Shown piece by piece: positions 29,478-39,495 of a DNA stretch of 64,000 nt; the stretch's first letter is position 1; the number at the start of each line of letters is the position of its first letter. Location: positions 124,001-188,000 of the forward strand of contig JAUCBJ010007289.1 of assembly GCA_032718475.1 (NCBI GenBank), written 5' to 3'. The stretch comes from Nemertoderma westbladi. Taxonomy: Eukaryota; Xenacoelomorpha; Nemertodermatida; Nemertodermatidae. The notes under the pieces are model-generated. The model did not search any database and was not told where the DNA came from. It saw nothing but the letters and a program-made list of their open reading frames with translations. The position numbers and the translations under genes are program-made.

Positions 29478-30122
29478 ATGCGATCACGGGGCCTAACAGC
29501 CCACGACGTACCTCTACAAATCACCAAAAAAAACTGGAACACAATCTGCCTCCCGTCTATCGCATATGGTATTGCAAATGTGGATGACGCCTCTGTGACC
29601 AAACTATCAATAGTAATGCGAAAGGCAATGGGATCGATCATTGGCGTGGGGAACTACGTCACAAACAACACCCTACACAATCTGTTGCGATGCGACGACC
29701 TGGAATCAATCGTCGCACACAGCAGATGTAGACTCCTGTACAGCGCCGTCAACTCAGGAAACATAAAAATTGCACACCTCTACACAACACTGCTCAGCCA
29801 ACGCCTATGCGATACCTACACAGAACCAACTTTTGTCGAGTACTCCATTGCGAGTTGGAGGAGTAACCTACCCACCCTACACAGCATCGTAACAGCCTCC
29901 TACAACATAAAACTGGTGATCAAGGGCTCACGAAAACACTGCAAGCCCGTCCTGAGCACCAAGTACTGTTTCAACACGTGGTATCTCGAAAGTATCCTAA
30001 ATATTCCAAACGCAAACTACTCCATAAAGAACCAATGCATACGAGACTACTACAAACTGCCGACACTCGCGCGAACAACCAAACAGGTTTCACACGGACT
30101 CACGTTCAACTCCACCACATAA
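29478..30122 (+). pseudogene. LINE 1 RT thumb and C-terminal region
   Basis: 214 codons in a frame different from the palm, so a frameshift lies between 29,448 and 29,478. It opens with RSRGLTAHDVPLQITKKNW and then ICLPSIAYGI, the KxxxxxxxxPxxxYG pattern that follows the RT in LINE ORF2. The rest is a non-enzymatic C-terminal region with no zinc knuckle visible. It ends at TAA just before the 3' UTR. Confidence 0.75.
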
Positions 30123-30522
30123 CAAGCACACAAATCACACGCATTTCCGATCATGACAAATACTATATGATTTCTTAATTCCCACCTCCCTATAGTCTAT
30201 AATTATATTCATTTGTTTTGGTGCATACAAACAACACTTGTGCCTTCAACAACCCTGTGTGTAATAGTCCTGTGTGTAATAGTTACACCCGTACACCTTA
30301 TAGACACTACCGTCAGACATCGTATACCCACTAATTATAATTAATTAACGGTAACATGTGACTACAGTGTAATGTAACCAATAGCATTGTTAATCTTAAT
30401 TTTGTCGATTGTGTTCTGTTCCGTTTTTACTTGACCGACCATTTTATACAATAATAGCCGACGGGGCCTCAAGCTGGTAATATAATAAAAAAAAAAAAAA
30501 AAAAAAATAGAGTAGTAAAGTG
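30123..30522 (+). other. LINE 1 3' UTR and poly(A) tail
   Basis: Non-coding tail of LINE 1 ending in A21 at 30,487-30,507. A 15-base stretch (TAGAGTAGTAAAGTG) lies between the A tract and the right target repeat. Contains a small tandem duplication of CCTGTGTGTAATAGT around 30,252-30,283. Confidence 0.8.
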
Positions 30523-30533
30523 CTCCATACGAA
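30523..30533 (+). repeat. Right target-site duplication of LINE 1
   Basis: Exact second copy of CTCCATACGAA (see 25,198). Beyond it the AT-rich character of the pre-insertion locus resumes. Confidence 0.7.
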
Positions 30534-30808
30534 TCAAAATCAATGAAAAAGCACCAACATAGATAATTAAAACTTACAAATGACCTCTTAAAATTAGAAA
30601 ATTTCAAAAAAATTGTGTTGCTCTCGTGGACCAAATGTTGAGGTGGCACCAACATCGAAAAGTAGTCTAATTGCAACGCCGTTTTTTGCAAAAGATGCAC
30701 CATTAAATTTGACAAATTCTCGTAAAAAATTGGGAAGGTACATAATATAGTTGCATATTATAGGTACATCAATTAAAAACTAGGGGGGGGGGGGGGGGGG
30801 TGGGGGTG
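30534..30808. other. AT-rich spacer ending in a G18 run
   Basis: No gene seen. It probably continues the locus interrupted by LINE 1. A GGTGGCACCAACATCGAAAA string near 30,640 faintly resembles the 163-bp repeat core at 38 kb. The stretch ends in a G18 homopolymer (30,783-30,800) plus G5, directly against the next LINE fragment. Confidence 0.5.
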
Positions 30809-31830
30809 CAGCCCATGACTTTCTTGAAGGATGCAGGCATTGAGGATGCGGATGATCGAGCAAATGTCATGGACATGGGGGGTGGTTGGCGATGATAGTG
30901 GCAATTGTGGAATTGGTCTATTGATGAATCCAACTGCACATGCAGCATTGGACAAAATAGACCAAATCACTAACCGCATCATCCTTTGCCACTTCTCATG
31001 TTCTGGAAGACTTGCTAAGAAGATTCCTAAGGTGGTTCTGATTGTGTGCTACTCTCCAACTAGTGTTGCCCCTGTAGAGGAGGTGGAAAATTTCTACCTC
31101 AATCTACAAGCAGCTACTGATGGAGTGGATCAGCACGCATTCTTAACATTCCTGGGAGACTTTAATGCAAGTCTGCATCAATCACCTACATCGCCCTGGG
31201 TCTATAGCAATAGTGTTAACCGAAATTCCGTCCATCTTCAGGATTTTAACTCTGGAAATGGATTGTTTTCGGCTGTAACACAGTTCTAGAAGCGAACTTG
31301 AAAGCTATGGACTCATAGTGGACCCAGTGGTCACAAGTCCCAGATAGACCATATTCTGTTTCGTAGGAAATATAGGAGCTTTATACAAGACTGTAATGCA
31401 TTTACACTTCTACCCTTCTCCAGTGATCACCGCCTTATTGTGGCCAAGGTAAGACTTAGTCTGCGTGCTAGCAGAACAACGAAATCTGCCTTGCCGCGGC
31501 ATGACTGGTCCTCTCTGTTGCAACAGCCAAGTGTGAGATCCAGCTTCACACTACAGCTGAGCAACAGGTATGAGGTTCTTTTCTCTGAGGTGGCAGATCA
31601 CTGCGAGGGCTATACTGCCTTCACAGAAGCAGTTAAGTTAGCAGCTGAAGAAACAGTTCCTGTATACCCTCGTAACAGGACAATGGCCCCCTGGACTGAC
31701 AACAAAATTCAGAAGTCCGAAATGACCTCTATAAGGCGCAGAAAGAGTCCCGACTCAAACGGACTACAGCGGCCAAGAATGCAGTTAAGGCTGCATCTAG
31801 TTCCCTGAACAGGCAGTACTCTGTTAATCT
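30809..31830 (+). pseudogene. RTE-like LINE fragment: RT tail piece plus APE endonuclease
   Basis: The first 65 bp match the nested fragment at 28,292 (both begin CAGCCCATGACTTTCTTGA and share the GATGCGGATGATC part), so a 3'-end piece comes first. It is followed by endonuclease sequence: CGIGLLMNP, VVLIVCYSPTS, LTFLGDFNAS, then after a stop and frameshift KSQIDHILF, SSDHRLIVAKVRLSLR and a broken linker to about 31,808. The 3' piece upstream of the 5' domain means two copies were joined or the copy was rearranged. Several stops and shifts make it dead. Confidence 0.78.
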
Positions 31831-31919
31831 ATAGGAGCCAATAAACCAACAGGTTGATGCCATCAATGATGCTGACCACAGCAGGCAATCATCCTAGGCA
31901 TGGAAATCGATCAACTTGC

Positions 31920-32426
31920 TTACTGGGTGGAAAAGCCAACCAACCACCAGCTGCTCCGAGCTGATTGCTGATTGGCCATACAATAAACAGCGACACCCTC
32001 GATTGGCCGCCAACAGTTCCGAGTGGCACATAGTTTATGATGGTAACCGTTGGCTACCAGCTGACCGGCTACCCGACGCCTATAGCCAGTTAGATTGACC
32101 GGGTTAATAGCTGAGGAGTCGGGGTGGTCAATACTGGAAAGGATTGCGGTCGACGATGCGTATTTACTGATTCCAAACCAGAGTTTCCAATAAAACGCAC
32201 ATATGCGGTGGATGTGGTCGAGTTCGATTATATTTGGTTCTGTTGCGAAATTGTTGCAGCCGTACGAAACAGACGGTAGGACGATCGCTAGCCATATTTT
32301 CCTTGCGGTGGCAATCGAGACAACGTTAAGTTTTACCTTTATTGCAATTCGCGTACAACAGGCAATCCCCTTGCGATACAGGTGGTCGTAATGGGACCTA
32401 GGTCCATTTTTGGTTGATAGCGTCAC
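31920..32426 (-). pseudogene. LINE RT C-terminal fragment, minus strand
   Basis: A 168-codon open frame. Its middle reads ARKIWLAIVLPSVSYGCNNF, then LDHIHRICAFYWKLW, which matches the region after the RT palm in LINE ORF2 (compare ICLPSIAYGI in LINE 1). It lies opposite to the other LINE pieces here. Only this C-terminal part is present; nothing like YADD lies upstream on the same strand. The last 60 or so residues are not recognisable and may be flanking sequence. Confidence 0.6.
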
Positions 32427-33160
32427 ACCGAGATATTCGAATGAAGGTTGAAACTCGATGGGGGAACCGTTGTATATATCAGAACATCGCTTCGAGCCAA
32501 CCGGCCACCGTTGCGAAATTTAACAGCTTTGGCAAAACACACTTTTGAGTCGTTCAAAGGAATAATAAAAGATTACAATAAGATGAACTTTATATTGCTA
32601 CGAAAAAATATCATATTTCAAAATTTGATAAGCTGCACTTTTTTTCCCTCAAGAGCCTTCGTCAATTTGTTTCATCAAAAATGATCCACTACTATAGCAA
32701 TAGCACTTCTAACCAGTAAATTATAAAGATGCCCTTTTGTACCCCTTTTGAGAATTTGGCTTTTAAAAATATTCATTAATTCACAAAAATGACATTTATC
32801 GTCACCCTGTTAGGGTGTTATTGCTGCTACTTGTAATTCATTACTGTGTACTGCCTGATCTCCCTAGCAGCCTTCCTAGATGACTCTATTAAGCCGAGCC
32901 TGAGCCGAGCCTACGTACATACGATAAGCAATTGATTCTGATTGGCTGGCCTATTATTTCGTGTAAGGGTAAGCCTTTCTTTAATTAATAAAAGGTTAAG
33001 TAAGACATTGGTGGTTGTGATAGATTAATAAGTGAACGAGAATAATTCGGCAAAGGAATAAAAATTCAATAAATTGAATGCGCTCGCTGACTGTAGCTGT
33101 TCGCTGGTTGTCTTAAATAATTGCATCAACAGCTTTGAAAACCTATAAATGCCGAAAATA
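32427..33160. other. Spacer without recognised genes
   Basis: AT-rich sequence with short open frames that match nothing I recognise. Contains a short tandem duplication (AGCCGAGCCTG at about 32,894-32,912) and an AATAAAAATTCAATAAATTGAAT stretch around 33,057-33,078. No RNA gene or promoter could be supported. Confidence 0.5.
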
Positions 33161-33223
33161 TGCGAGTTTAATGCAGTATAAAAACCCAGAATTCATTGAT
33201 TTTTATACTGTATGAAACTCGCA
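33161..33223. repeat. Long hairpin: 23-bp inverted repeat
   Basis: The arms 33,161-33,183 and 33,201-33,223 begin TGCGAGTTT and end AAACTCGCA. They pair at 21 of 23 positions across a 17-base loop. Inner stem is CAGTATAAAA with TTTTATACTG. A strong DNA or RNA hairpin; no coding role seen. Confidence 0.85.
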
Positions 33224-33280
33224 GGTTACAGTAGTGGCGGCTTCAACCCTAATTAAAACTGCCATGTCGTAAGTAACCCT

Positions 33281-33338
33281 AACCCTAAGTCATAATCTAA
33301 GATATTCCGCTAAATTTCTTAGAATATGACTTAGGGTT
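33281..33338. repeat. Long hairpin: 22-bp inverted repeat with CCCTAA ends
   Basis: Arms 33,281-33,302 (AACCCTAAGTCATA...) and 33,317-33,338 (...TATGACTTAGGGTT) pair at 21 of 22 positions with a 14-base loop. A second CCCTAA sits just before the left arm, giving two telomere-like units, but there is no longer telomeric array. It lies 35 bp from the minus-strand LTR. Confidence 0.85.
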
Positions 33339-33372
33339 ATTAAAAAAATTATAATTAATAATAATATATTAA

Positions 33373-33673
33373 TGTGACGGGATCGGAGGATCCCGACCAG
33401 TTTGGTTTATGTACGCGTCAGCCGCACCGTGTGATGGAAAAATAGAGTCTGTTGTTCCAGTGTTGTTAATAATATAAATATGGTATGCAATGTAGATACA
33501 ATAGCAGATAGCACAGTTTACCGGTATGTGTGATAATATAGTTGGTGACGGCGGTGATGGCGGTGACGGTCTTAAAATGTCAGCGTACTGCCATGACTGA
33601 GTGACTGAGTAAACTACTGAATGATATAACACCAACCGGTAATATACTACACTACCTTTGGCCGTGTTACTCA
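33373..33673 (-). mobile_element. BEL/Pao LTR, minus strand (about 301 bp)
   Basis: Read on the minus strand this starts TGAGTAACACGGCC and ends TCGGGATCC-TCC-GATCCCGTCACA. It aligns along its ends with the LTR at 50,395-50,692 (TGAGTAGCAGTAAGGCC ... GGATCCCGTCACA) and has nearly the same length. Both end in a hairpin followed by GTCACA. The sequence beyond the end on this strand is TTAATATATT. Bounds are inferred from the comparison, so the start could be off by a few bases. Confidence 0.75.
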
Positions 33674-33960
33674 GCTGATGCCCTGCTGTCCCCCCATTGG
33701 CCGACAACCTAATTCTCGCCTTTTCTACTGCGGGAGTGTTTCCCCCCCCCCCCCCCCCCCCCGCTGCTGTTACTTTCCTTCTCCCCGGAGGTGTAACCTC
33801 TGACCTCCATTGTGTGAGGCCCTCTGGGGTTTGTCGTCCCCGTTTATTGGGGGTGATACAAGGTTGATTGGCAATCAACCTCGTACTCCCCAATATTGCT
33901 TAAAGGCGCTCTTTCCCACTTTATGGGGGTTGGTGAGGCGGAATTGAATCCGCTCACAAT
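33674..33960 (-). mobile_element. 3' internal remnant of the minus-strand BEL/Pao copy
   Basis: On the minus strand this stretch aligns with the region after the integrase of element 1 (both have TAAGCAATATTGGG, then CACACAATRGAGG, then a GGGGGG purine tract just before the LTR). So it is the 3' end of a related element's body with its polypurine tract. It contains a G21 run (C21 at 33,742-33,762 on +). The rest of the element is missing. Confidence 0.7.
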
Positions 33961-35509
33961 TACTAAAAAATATAATATATATAATTAAATATATTATAAA
34001 AGTTATTAATATTTCTGGAATGTGCAAATGCAAAACCAGTTTTGGTGCCATTCTGGTGCCACAGAACGAAAAGTACAAGTAGCAAAAATTTCAAACTTTT
34101 AAATTTTTACTTTGGTTTGGTAATTCTTAAGCTACACTGGTTTTCAAAGCCGCTGGATAACGATACAATTCGTTAAAATAATTCATGGTAACGCAACTAT
34201 CGTTATGGTGGTTGTCTGGTGGGACCTAAAATACAAGAAGCGTAAACTTTCAAATGACAAAAATATAATTTGGTCGGATAATGCGATATTTTATGAGTGT
34301 CAGAGAAAACCCATAATGTCATAAAATCAGGTTGATTCGTTATGATTTATGATCATCGAATTTCTGATACGTGTATTTTTCGTGGCGCACATTGACATTG
34401 ACACGTATCAAAAAAACCAGTAATCAACAAGGTAGGATATTTTTCAGTGTCATAGTCGTTATCAGCATCCCAAAAACCCATATGGTCATAAAATCAATTT
34501 GTTTTCGTGGTGATTTTCATTATCATGTTTGCACTACTTGTTTTTTTCATGCTCCAGTGGCACAAATAACTGACTAATTACTAATATAACAACATGCCTA
34601 TGTTGTTACATTACATAACTCTTCGATATGTTTGATGTAAAGGAAAAAAACTTTCCCAATGAAATCAGCACCATTCTAAAACCTCAGTAGCCAAATTGTA
34701 GGTAGAATTTACCACTTTTGAAAAAAGTGCTACTTGCACTTTTGATGCTCTTTGGATATCTATTGATAATAAAATGAAAATGTTGCTTCTAATCTTGCTT
34801 TCGATTACTATTAATGAATTCAACAAAATAAAAAGGCATAGTATGGTTTTATGGTTATAAAAAGTCTTTGAAGGGTGATGTATTTTGCGTAATTTTATAA
34901 ATTCCGAAAGGTGTTGGTATGGTATGGGTGCCAGGAATGCCTCATATCTCGAAAACTTACGGAGTTATTAAATTTTTATTTGCCTCATCTGAAATAGGAC
35001 ATAATTTTAGTTAGGGACAAGAACTTTCGATGCGCTAGACCTATTGTTTCAGGGGTTGTATCTAAGATAAATAACTGGCCCACTAAATTTAGGGGCTTTG
35101 CAGCAGCTTGGCGAAGTCTCTCCGTTACAAGTAAAATTTATTGATTTTTTTAGTTAATTTTATAATTTATATATTATTTTTATTTGACGAGGATAAAAAG
35201 CCAGGTTACAACACTTATGTAATACTTTAAAAAATGTCAAAATACAGTACATCAGTCTCAATTAAAACCAGATTTGGGAACTGTGAAAATATGACATCCC
35301 TTTGTAAATAAAATGAAATGCATTAGGGGTAATCCTTTTATCGGTCACACTTGGAAATATTTTCCTGTGCTCTGCCCTGCCTAGTGCCTAGCCTATATAT
35401 ATGAACGTAAAAACTCATTAACTTACCACCACATGTAACTATAATAACAGATAGCAGTAACAGCAGTAGCAGACAATAACAAATAGCAGTGACCCCAGAC
35501 TGCTTTCAG
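33961..35509. other. Spacer with diverged 150-170-bp repeats
   Basis: No gene recognised. Part of it looks like decayed copies of the 163-bp repeats found at 37.9-38.7 kb: GTTTTGGTGCC...GGTGCCACAGAACGAAAAGTACAAGT at about 34,037-34,078. Also two related blocks about 150-167 bp apart share CCCATA, TCATAAAATCA and TTATCAT (near 34,300 and 34,450). The remainder to 35.5 kb is AT-rich with no structure I can support. Confidence 0.45.
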
Positions 35510-36053
35510 CTTCACTTAGTCTGTCTACAGGAGAATCGCTTCTACTCGTAAATGTTTACATGCCCCACGAGTGCCCAGATACTGTTGACCTATACATGGA
35601 GAATCTTGGAAAAATTCAAAGCCTATTGCAAACCTCTACTTATAATCATGTTTTAATATTGGGAGATTTTAATGCGGTCCGCATTTTAAATTTTACAAAT
35701 TGCTGTCAGAAATGTGCGATGAGGAGGGGCTGTCTGTACTTGATTCTGATATATTGCCTAATTCTACCTTCACATATATGAGTCTAACATATAACAGTGA
35801 GTCGTGGCTCGATCATTGTGTTGTCTCAAAAGACTTTGTCCATGCGATATCGGATATCTCCGTCTCTTACAACCTTTCAATTTTTGACCATATGCCGCTA
35901 TCTGTTACTATAAATAATGGTATTGAGAGTGAATCTACCAGCTGCGATAACATTCCACCGAGAGTGACAAAGATAAATAACAACCTCTTCAGGACAGATT
36001 GGTCGGTACTATCATCTTTGCAAAGAGAAACCTACTCGGCAAAATCAAAATGA
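35510..36053 (+). pseudogene. LINE 2 endonuclease C-terminal half
   Basis: Begins with VNVYMPHECPD and HVLILGDFNA (Asp and Asn of the APE core). A frameshift follows near 35,690. It then reads MCDEEGLSVLDSD, FTYMS, ESWLDHCVVSKDF and the closing FDHMPL, which stands where SDHxP is usual (Ser to Phe). The N-terminal catalytic motifs are absent because the copy is 5' truncated. Ends at TGA, after which several more stops occur. Confidence 0.75.
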
Positions 36054-36116
36054 TTCTATTGCATGTAATAATGCAAAATGTAAAATTCACAACCTTGAGA
36101 AGATAAATTCTACATC

Positions 36117-37390
36117 CCGGGCTGGAATGACGTTGCTAAAGAAAAATACAAGCACTCGCGAGACCTCTTTCTCATATGGCGAGATATGGGTAGCCCGCGT
36201 AATGGGAGCCTACATAACCAACTCCTACAGGCGAAGGCTCAATTTAAGTTGGCTCTTCGAAATTGCAAAAACTCTGAAGATCAACTACGCTCTGATAAAC
36301 TGGCGCAGTCCCTACTCGATAACAAATCCAATGATTTCTGGAAAGACGTGAAATAGAAAACCAAAGCAAAAATATCGTCTCCACTCTCGATGGATAATAC
36401 AGTCGGTGCGCCATCAATATGTCACAAATGGGCAGAGACCTACAAATGTTTATTTAACTCTCAACCCAGATCCCCATCCAAACGTCTATCCAAAGCGGCG
36501 GCCCAGCTACTTTTCTGCATCGAAATGATAGTCTCTCCAGCTGAAACTGCTGATGCTATTCGCGAACTCTCGACCAACAAGGTCCTGACCACATTTTGGC
36601 AGAACATATTTTATATGCACCGCCCCGTCTACAAATTGACCTAAGTTTACTTTTTACCTGCTTTTTTACTCATGGTTTTTTACCCAGTGCTTTGGTGCAA
36701 TCAACAATTTTACCCGTTCTAAAAGATAGAAATGGTTTAGTTACAGATTCCACTAACTATAGGCCTGTTGCCTTATCTACAATTATTGGCAAACTTTTTG
36801 AAGTTTTTATTCTAATACGTATAAGCGACTCTCTGTTTACAACGCACTGTCAATTTGGTTATAAAAAGAAAATTGGAACAGAGTTGCGCATCTATTCGAT
36901 TAAAGAATTAATTAATTATTTTCTAACTAATGGATCCAACGTATATATTTGTTTTTTAGATGCCTCCAAGGCATTCGTTACCGTCTCACATTCTATTCTA
37001 TTTGATAAACTTTTAGATAGAGGAATACCTATTTAAATTTTCCGTATCATTGACTATTGGTACAGTAACCAATCAGTAGTGTCATTTGGGATGGATTTTT
37101 GTCTGACTCCCTCCAGGGCACTAATGGTGTCAGACAAGGAAGTATTTTAAGCCCTTACTTCTTTAACATATATACCAATGACCTAAGTGGGGCAACTATA
37201 TACTACATGTATAGGTGCAAGACTTAACCATTTATGTACAAATCATTTTATTTATGTGGATGACATCTGTCTCATATCCACCTCGCCTATAGCTCTACAA
37301 TCTCTATTAAATATTTGTGCTGATTTTACTTCACATAATAACCTGAAATTTAATGTCAAAAAATCTAAATGTTTGTTTTTGCATAGCCGT
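36117..37390 (+). pseudogene. LINE 2 linker and reverse transcriptase (to the YVDD box)
   Basis: The linker frame from 36,117 reads PGWNDVAKEKYKHSRDLF ... NDFWKDVK then TAG at 36,354-36,356, then KWAETYKCLFNS. After a shift near 36,600 comes RT: AEHILYAPPRL, TDSTNYRPVALSTIIGKLFE, QFGYKKKIGTE and CFLDASKAFVTV, which keeps the first catalytic Asp but has Val where AFD normally has its second Asp. A stop follows at 37,034-37,036. RQGSILSPYFFNIY is visible in another frame near 37,132, and FIYVDDICLIS near 37,246. The open frames around 36,127-36,351 in another phase are shadows. Confidence 0.78.
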
Positions 37391-37394
37391 TTAA
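37391..37394. repeat. Left TTAA target duplication
   Basis: TTAA immediately before CCCTATTA. Matches TTAA at 38,969-38,972 immediately after TAATAGGG. piggyBac-type transposases insert at and duplicate TTAA. Confidence 0.82.
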
Positions 37395-37433
37395 CCCTAT
37401 TAGTACCGGGCTATAAAATGTTGTACAAATACC

Positions 37434-37478
37434 GGGGGGGGGGGGGGGGGGGGTCATATTGACCCACCCCCCCCCCCC
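37434..37478. repeat. Left subterminal G/C hairpin of the TTAA element
   Basis: G20 (37,434-37,453), then TCATATTGA, then CCCA and C12. The G run can pair with the C run around the TCA-TAT-TGA centre. The same motif occurs at the right end. Confidence 0.85.
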
Positions 37479-37849
37479 TCTAAAATCCACAAATATTTAC
37501 GAAAACGTCTGATTTTTTGTTTGTACGTAGGTATCACTTGTCTGGATCCGACCGAAAAAAAACATTTTCGAAAAAATGTACTGGGGTGGTTATATTGCAG
37601 CACCAAAATTACAAGTAGTGCACAATTTTCACAAAATTTGAAAGTTACATTTTCGGCTAATTATTTTTCAATACAGGTTTTCTGGGGTGCAAAATACATT
37701 GGAAAATATTCAAAAATGACATGATTACTATAAATGGCTGTTTAGTCCTCTCTGCGTAGGAAAAAAATGAAAAAAACAAGTAACCAGCACTTTTCAGTTA
37801 GAACACAAAATTTTTAATTTACTTATACGATGCTATAAATTCACATTTT

Positions 37850-38760
37850 CAGGTTTTCTAGGGCGCTGATTCTAATGGAATACGTTTCGAATATGCCAGA
37901 TCATTGCTACATGTATTTTTCGGCGTAATTTGGCAAATTTTGGTGCTAGCACCAAATTTCGTACCCACCACCAAAAAGTACAATTTTGCGATGTCCAGTG
38001 CTGTTTTTATTGATTCCATCGGATTCAGGATCCTCATAAACCCGTATAACGCAAGAAACAAGGTGATACTATCTACTGATCAATTTGCATATTTTCCAAA
38101 ATTTGGTGCTGGCACAACAATTTTCACCCACCGGCGAAAAATACAAGTTTGAGGACTCTTATGAAATTTTTACTGATTCCATTGAATTCAGAACCATCAC
38201 AAACCAATATAACGCAAGAAACAAGGTGACACAATCAATTGATATATTTGATGGTTTTCAAAATTTGGTGCTAGCACCACATTTTGCACCCACATCCGAA
38301 AAATACAAGTTTGAGATGTCTAGTTCGATAATTATATATTCCATTGAATTCAGAACAGCCATAAACCTCTAAAACGCAAGAAATAAATTGTCACAAGCAA
38401 TTTTATCTATTGAATGGATTTTCAAAATTTCGTGCTAGCACCAAAATTTGCATACAGCACCGAAAAATACAAGTTTGATACGCTTGGTGCAACTCGTATA
38501 TATTTCATCGAATCCAGAACCCCAAAAAACCCCAATTGCGTAAAAAACAAGTTTCAAACAATCAATTTACAAAATTGACATATTTCAAAATTTGGTGCTG
38601 GCACCAAAATTTGGCACCCAAAGAAAAAAACAAGTTTGAAATTTCTAAATCAATTTATATGAATTCCATCCAATTTCTAACACCAAAAAACCGGTGTAAA
38701 TCAAAAATAGAGATGTTACAATTCATATTTAATGAAATGTAATTTTCAAAAAACGTCTCA
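37850..38760. repeat. 163-bp tandem repeats with palindromic core
   Basis: The core GGTGCTAGCACC or a one- or two-base variant occurs at 37,942, 38,105, 38,267, 38,431 and 38,594. The spacing is 162-164 bp each time. Around it the best copies read TTTGGTGCTAGCACCAAA, a perfect 18-base palindrome. Each unit also has ATACAAGTTTGA, then a TTCCATYGAATTCAGAA part, then ACGCAAGAAACAAG. Older, more diverged units seem to precede these, with CAGGTTTTCT at about 37,674 and 37,849. Units differ by many substitutions, so the array is not recent. Confidence 0.88.
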
Positions 38761-38926
38761 AAAAAAGTGCCAAAAGTAGGGTTAAAAAATGGTGCTATAA
38801 CTCGAAAAGTACCCAATATTTTTGAAAACGGTTTTCACTACTAGGAAGACAATAGGGTTTTAGGAAAAGTCATAAAATTTCAGATTCCCAACTGCGTTTG
38901 TTTCAGAATTATAATAAAAAAACCAC

Positions 38927-38955
38927 GGGGGGGGGGTCATATTGACCCCCCCCCC
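38927..38955. repeat. Right subterminal G/C hairpin of the TTAA element
   Basis: G10, TCATATTGA, C10: a perfect 13-bp stem (G10-TCA with TGA-C10) and a TAT loop, 13 bp from the right TTAA-proximal end. Confidence 0.9.
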
Positions 38956-38968
38956 GGGTTTAATAGGG

Positions 38969-38972
38969 TTAA
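38969..38972. repeat. Right TTAA target duplication
   Basis: TTAA directly after TAATAGGG; see 37,391. Confidence 0.82.
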
Positions 38973-39495
38973 GAAACTTTATATCCAACGTTCAAATTAC
39001 ATTACTTGGTGCTATTCTAGAACAAGTAGATAAATACAAGTACTTACGTCACTACATTTCAAACGATTTTTCGGACGACATTGATATTCGTAATCAAACC
39101 CGGTGCTTCTACGCCCGAGGCAATTTAATTATTAGGAATTTCAGTATGTGCAATAATGCGGTAAAATGTAACCTGTTCATCGCATTTTGTAGTAATGTTT
39201 ATTGCAATTCATTATGTGCAGACGCTTATATTACTAAATCTACTTTAGAACATATACGGGTTGGTTACAATACGTGTGTACGCAAACTTTTCGGATTGTC
39301 CATAATGAAGATTATAGTGCTTCTGCAAAGCTCGTGAACTTAAACCTCAAGTCTTTCATACATGTAAAACGGTTTTCCCTCATAAGTCAATATAAAAGAG
39401 TGAATGATTCCACGAATACTATTTTGATCCACATTCGCAATCAGTGCCGGGAAATTTCAGAAATTAATTCAACTTTTAAGCGACTATGCAGATAG
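38973..39495 (+). pseudogene. LINE 2 post-palm RT region
   Basis: RT homology resumes right after the TTAA: ISNVQITLLGAILEQVDKYKYLRHYIS, NQTRCFYARGNLIIRNF, CSNVYCNSLCADAY, and, after a shift near 39,300, a short C-terminal stretch to TAG at 39,493-39,495. KYLRHYIS is the KYLG-type motif after the palm. The frame differs before and after 39,300. Upstream, the frame that contains this region includes the last bases of the TTAA element and is not coding there. Confidence 0.75.

Larger units (their letters stand above)
25209..30522 (+). mobile_element. LINE 1: APE-type non-LTR retrotransposon, decayed
   Basis: A full set of LINE parts lies in order on the + strand: an ORF1-like frame, an APE endonuclease, a linker, a reverse transcriptase with the YADD box, a 3' UTR and an A21 tract (30,487-30,507) followed by 15 bases. 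An 11-bp direct repeat bounds it. The copy is dead: there are frameshifts near 27,698, 28,015 and 28,895, and after 29,448, and another LINE fragment lies inside the RT. ORF1 has no early ATG, so the element may be 5' truncated. Autonomous copies retrotranspose by nicking DNA with EN and priming RT on the nick. The clade is not certain; the EN-RT order and poly(A) tail suit several APE-type clades. Confidence 0.85.
37395..38968. mobile_element. piggyBac-like non-autonomous element with internal satellite
   Basis: A 1,574-bp insertion into LINE 2, flanked by TTAA on both sides. The left end reads CCCTATTAGTACCGGG; the right end, reverse-complemented, reads CCCTATTAAACCCGGG (13 of 16 match). 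CCC termini and TTAA duplication are the marks of piggyBac-type elements. LINE 2 protein homology stops at one TTAA and resumes at the other. Just inside each end is a poly-G/poly-C hairpin around TCATATTGA. The interior holds 163-bp tandem repeats and no transposase frame, so it would need a transposase from elsewhere. The family name is inferred from ends and target site only. Confidence 0.8.

Noticed and set aside
33268-33290. Telomere sequence (CCCTAA)n
   Set aside because: Only two CCCTAA units, one forming part of a hairpin arm; no array.
33369-33893. 174-residue minus-strand frame with Pro/Ser-rich middle
   Set aside because: Coincides with the minus-strand LTR and 3' internal remnant; not protein-like, and crosses the G21 run.
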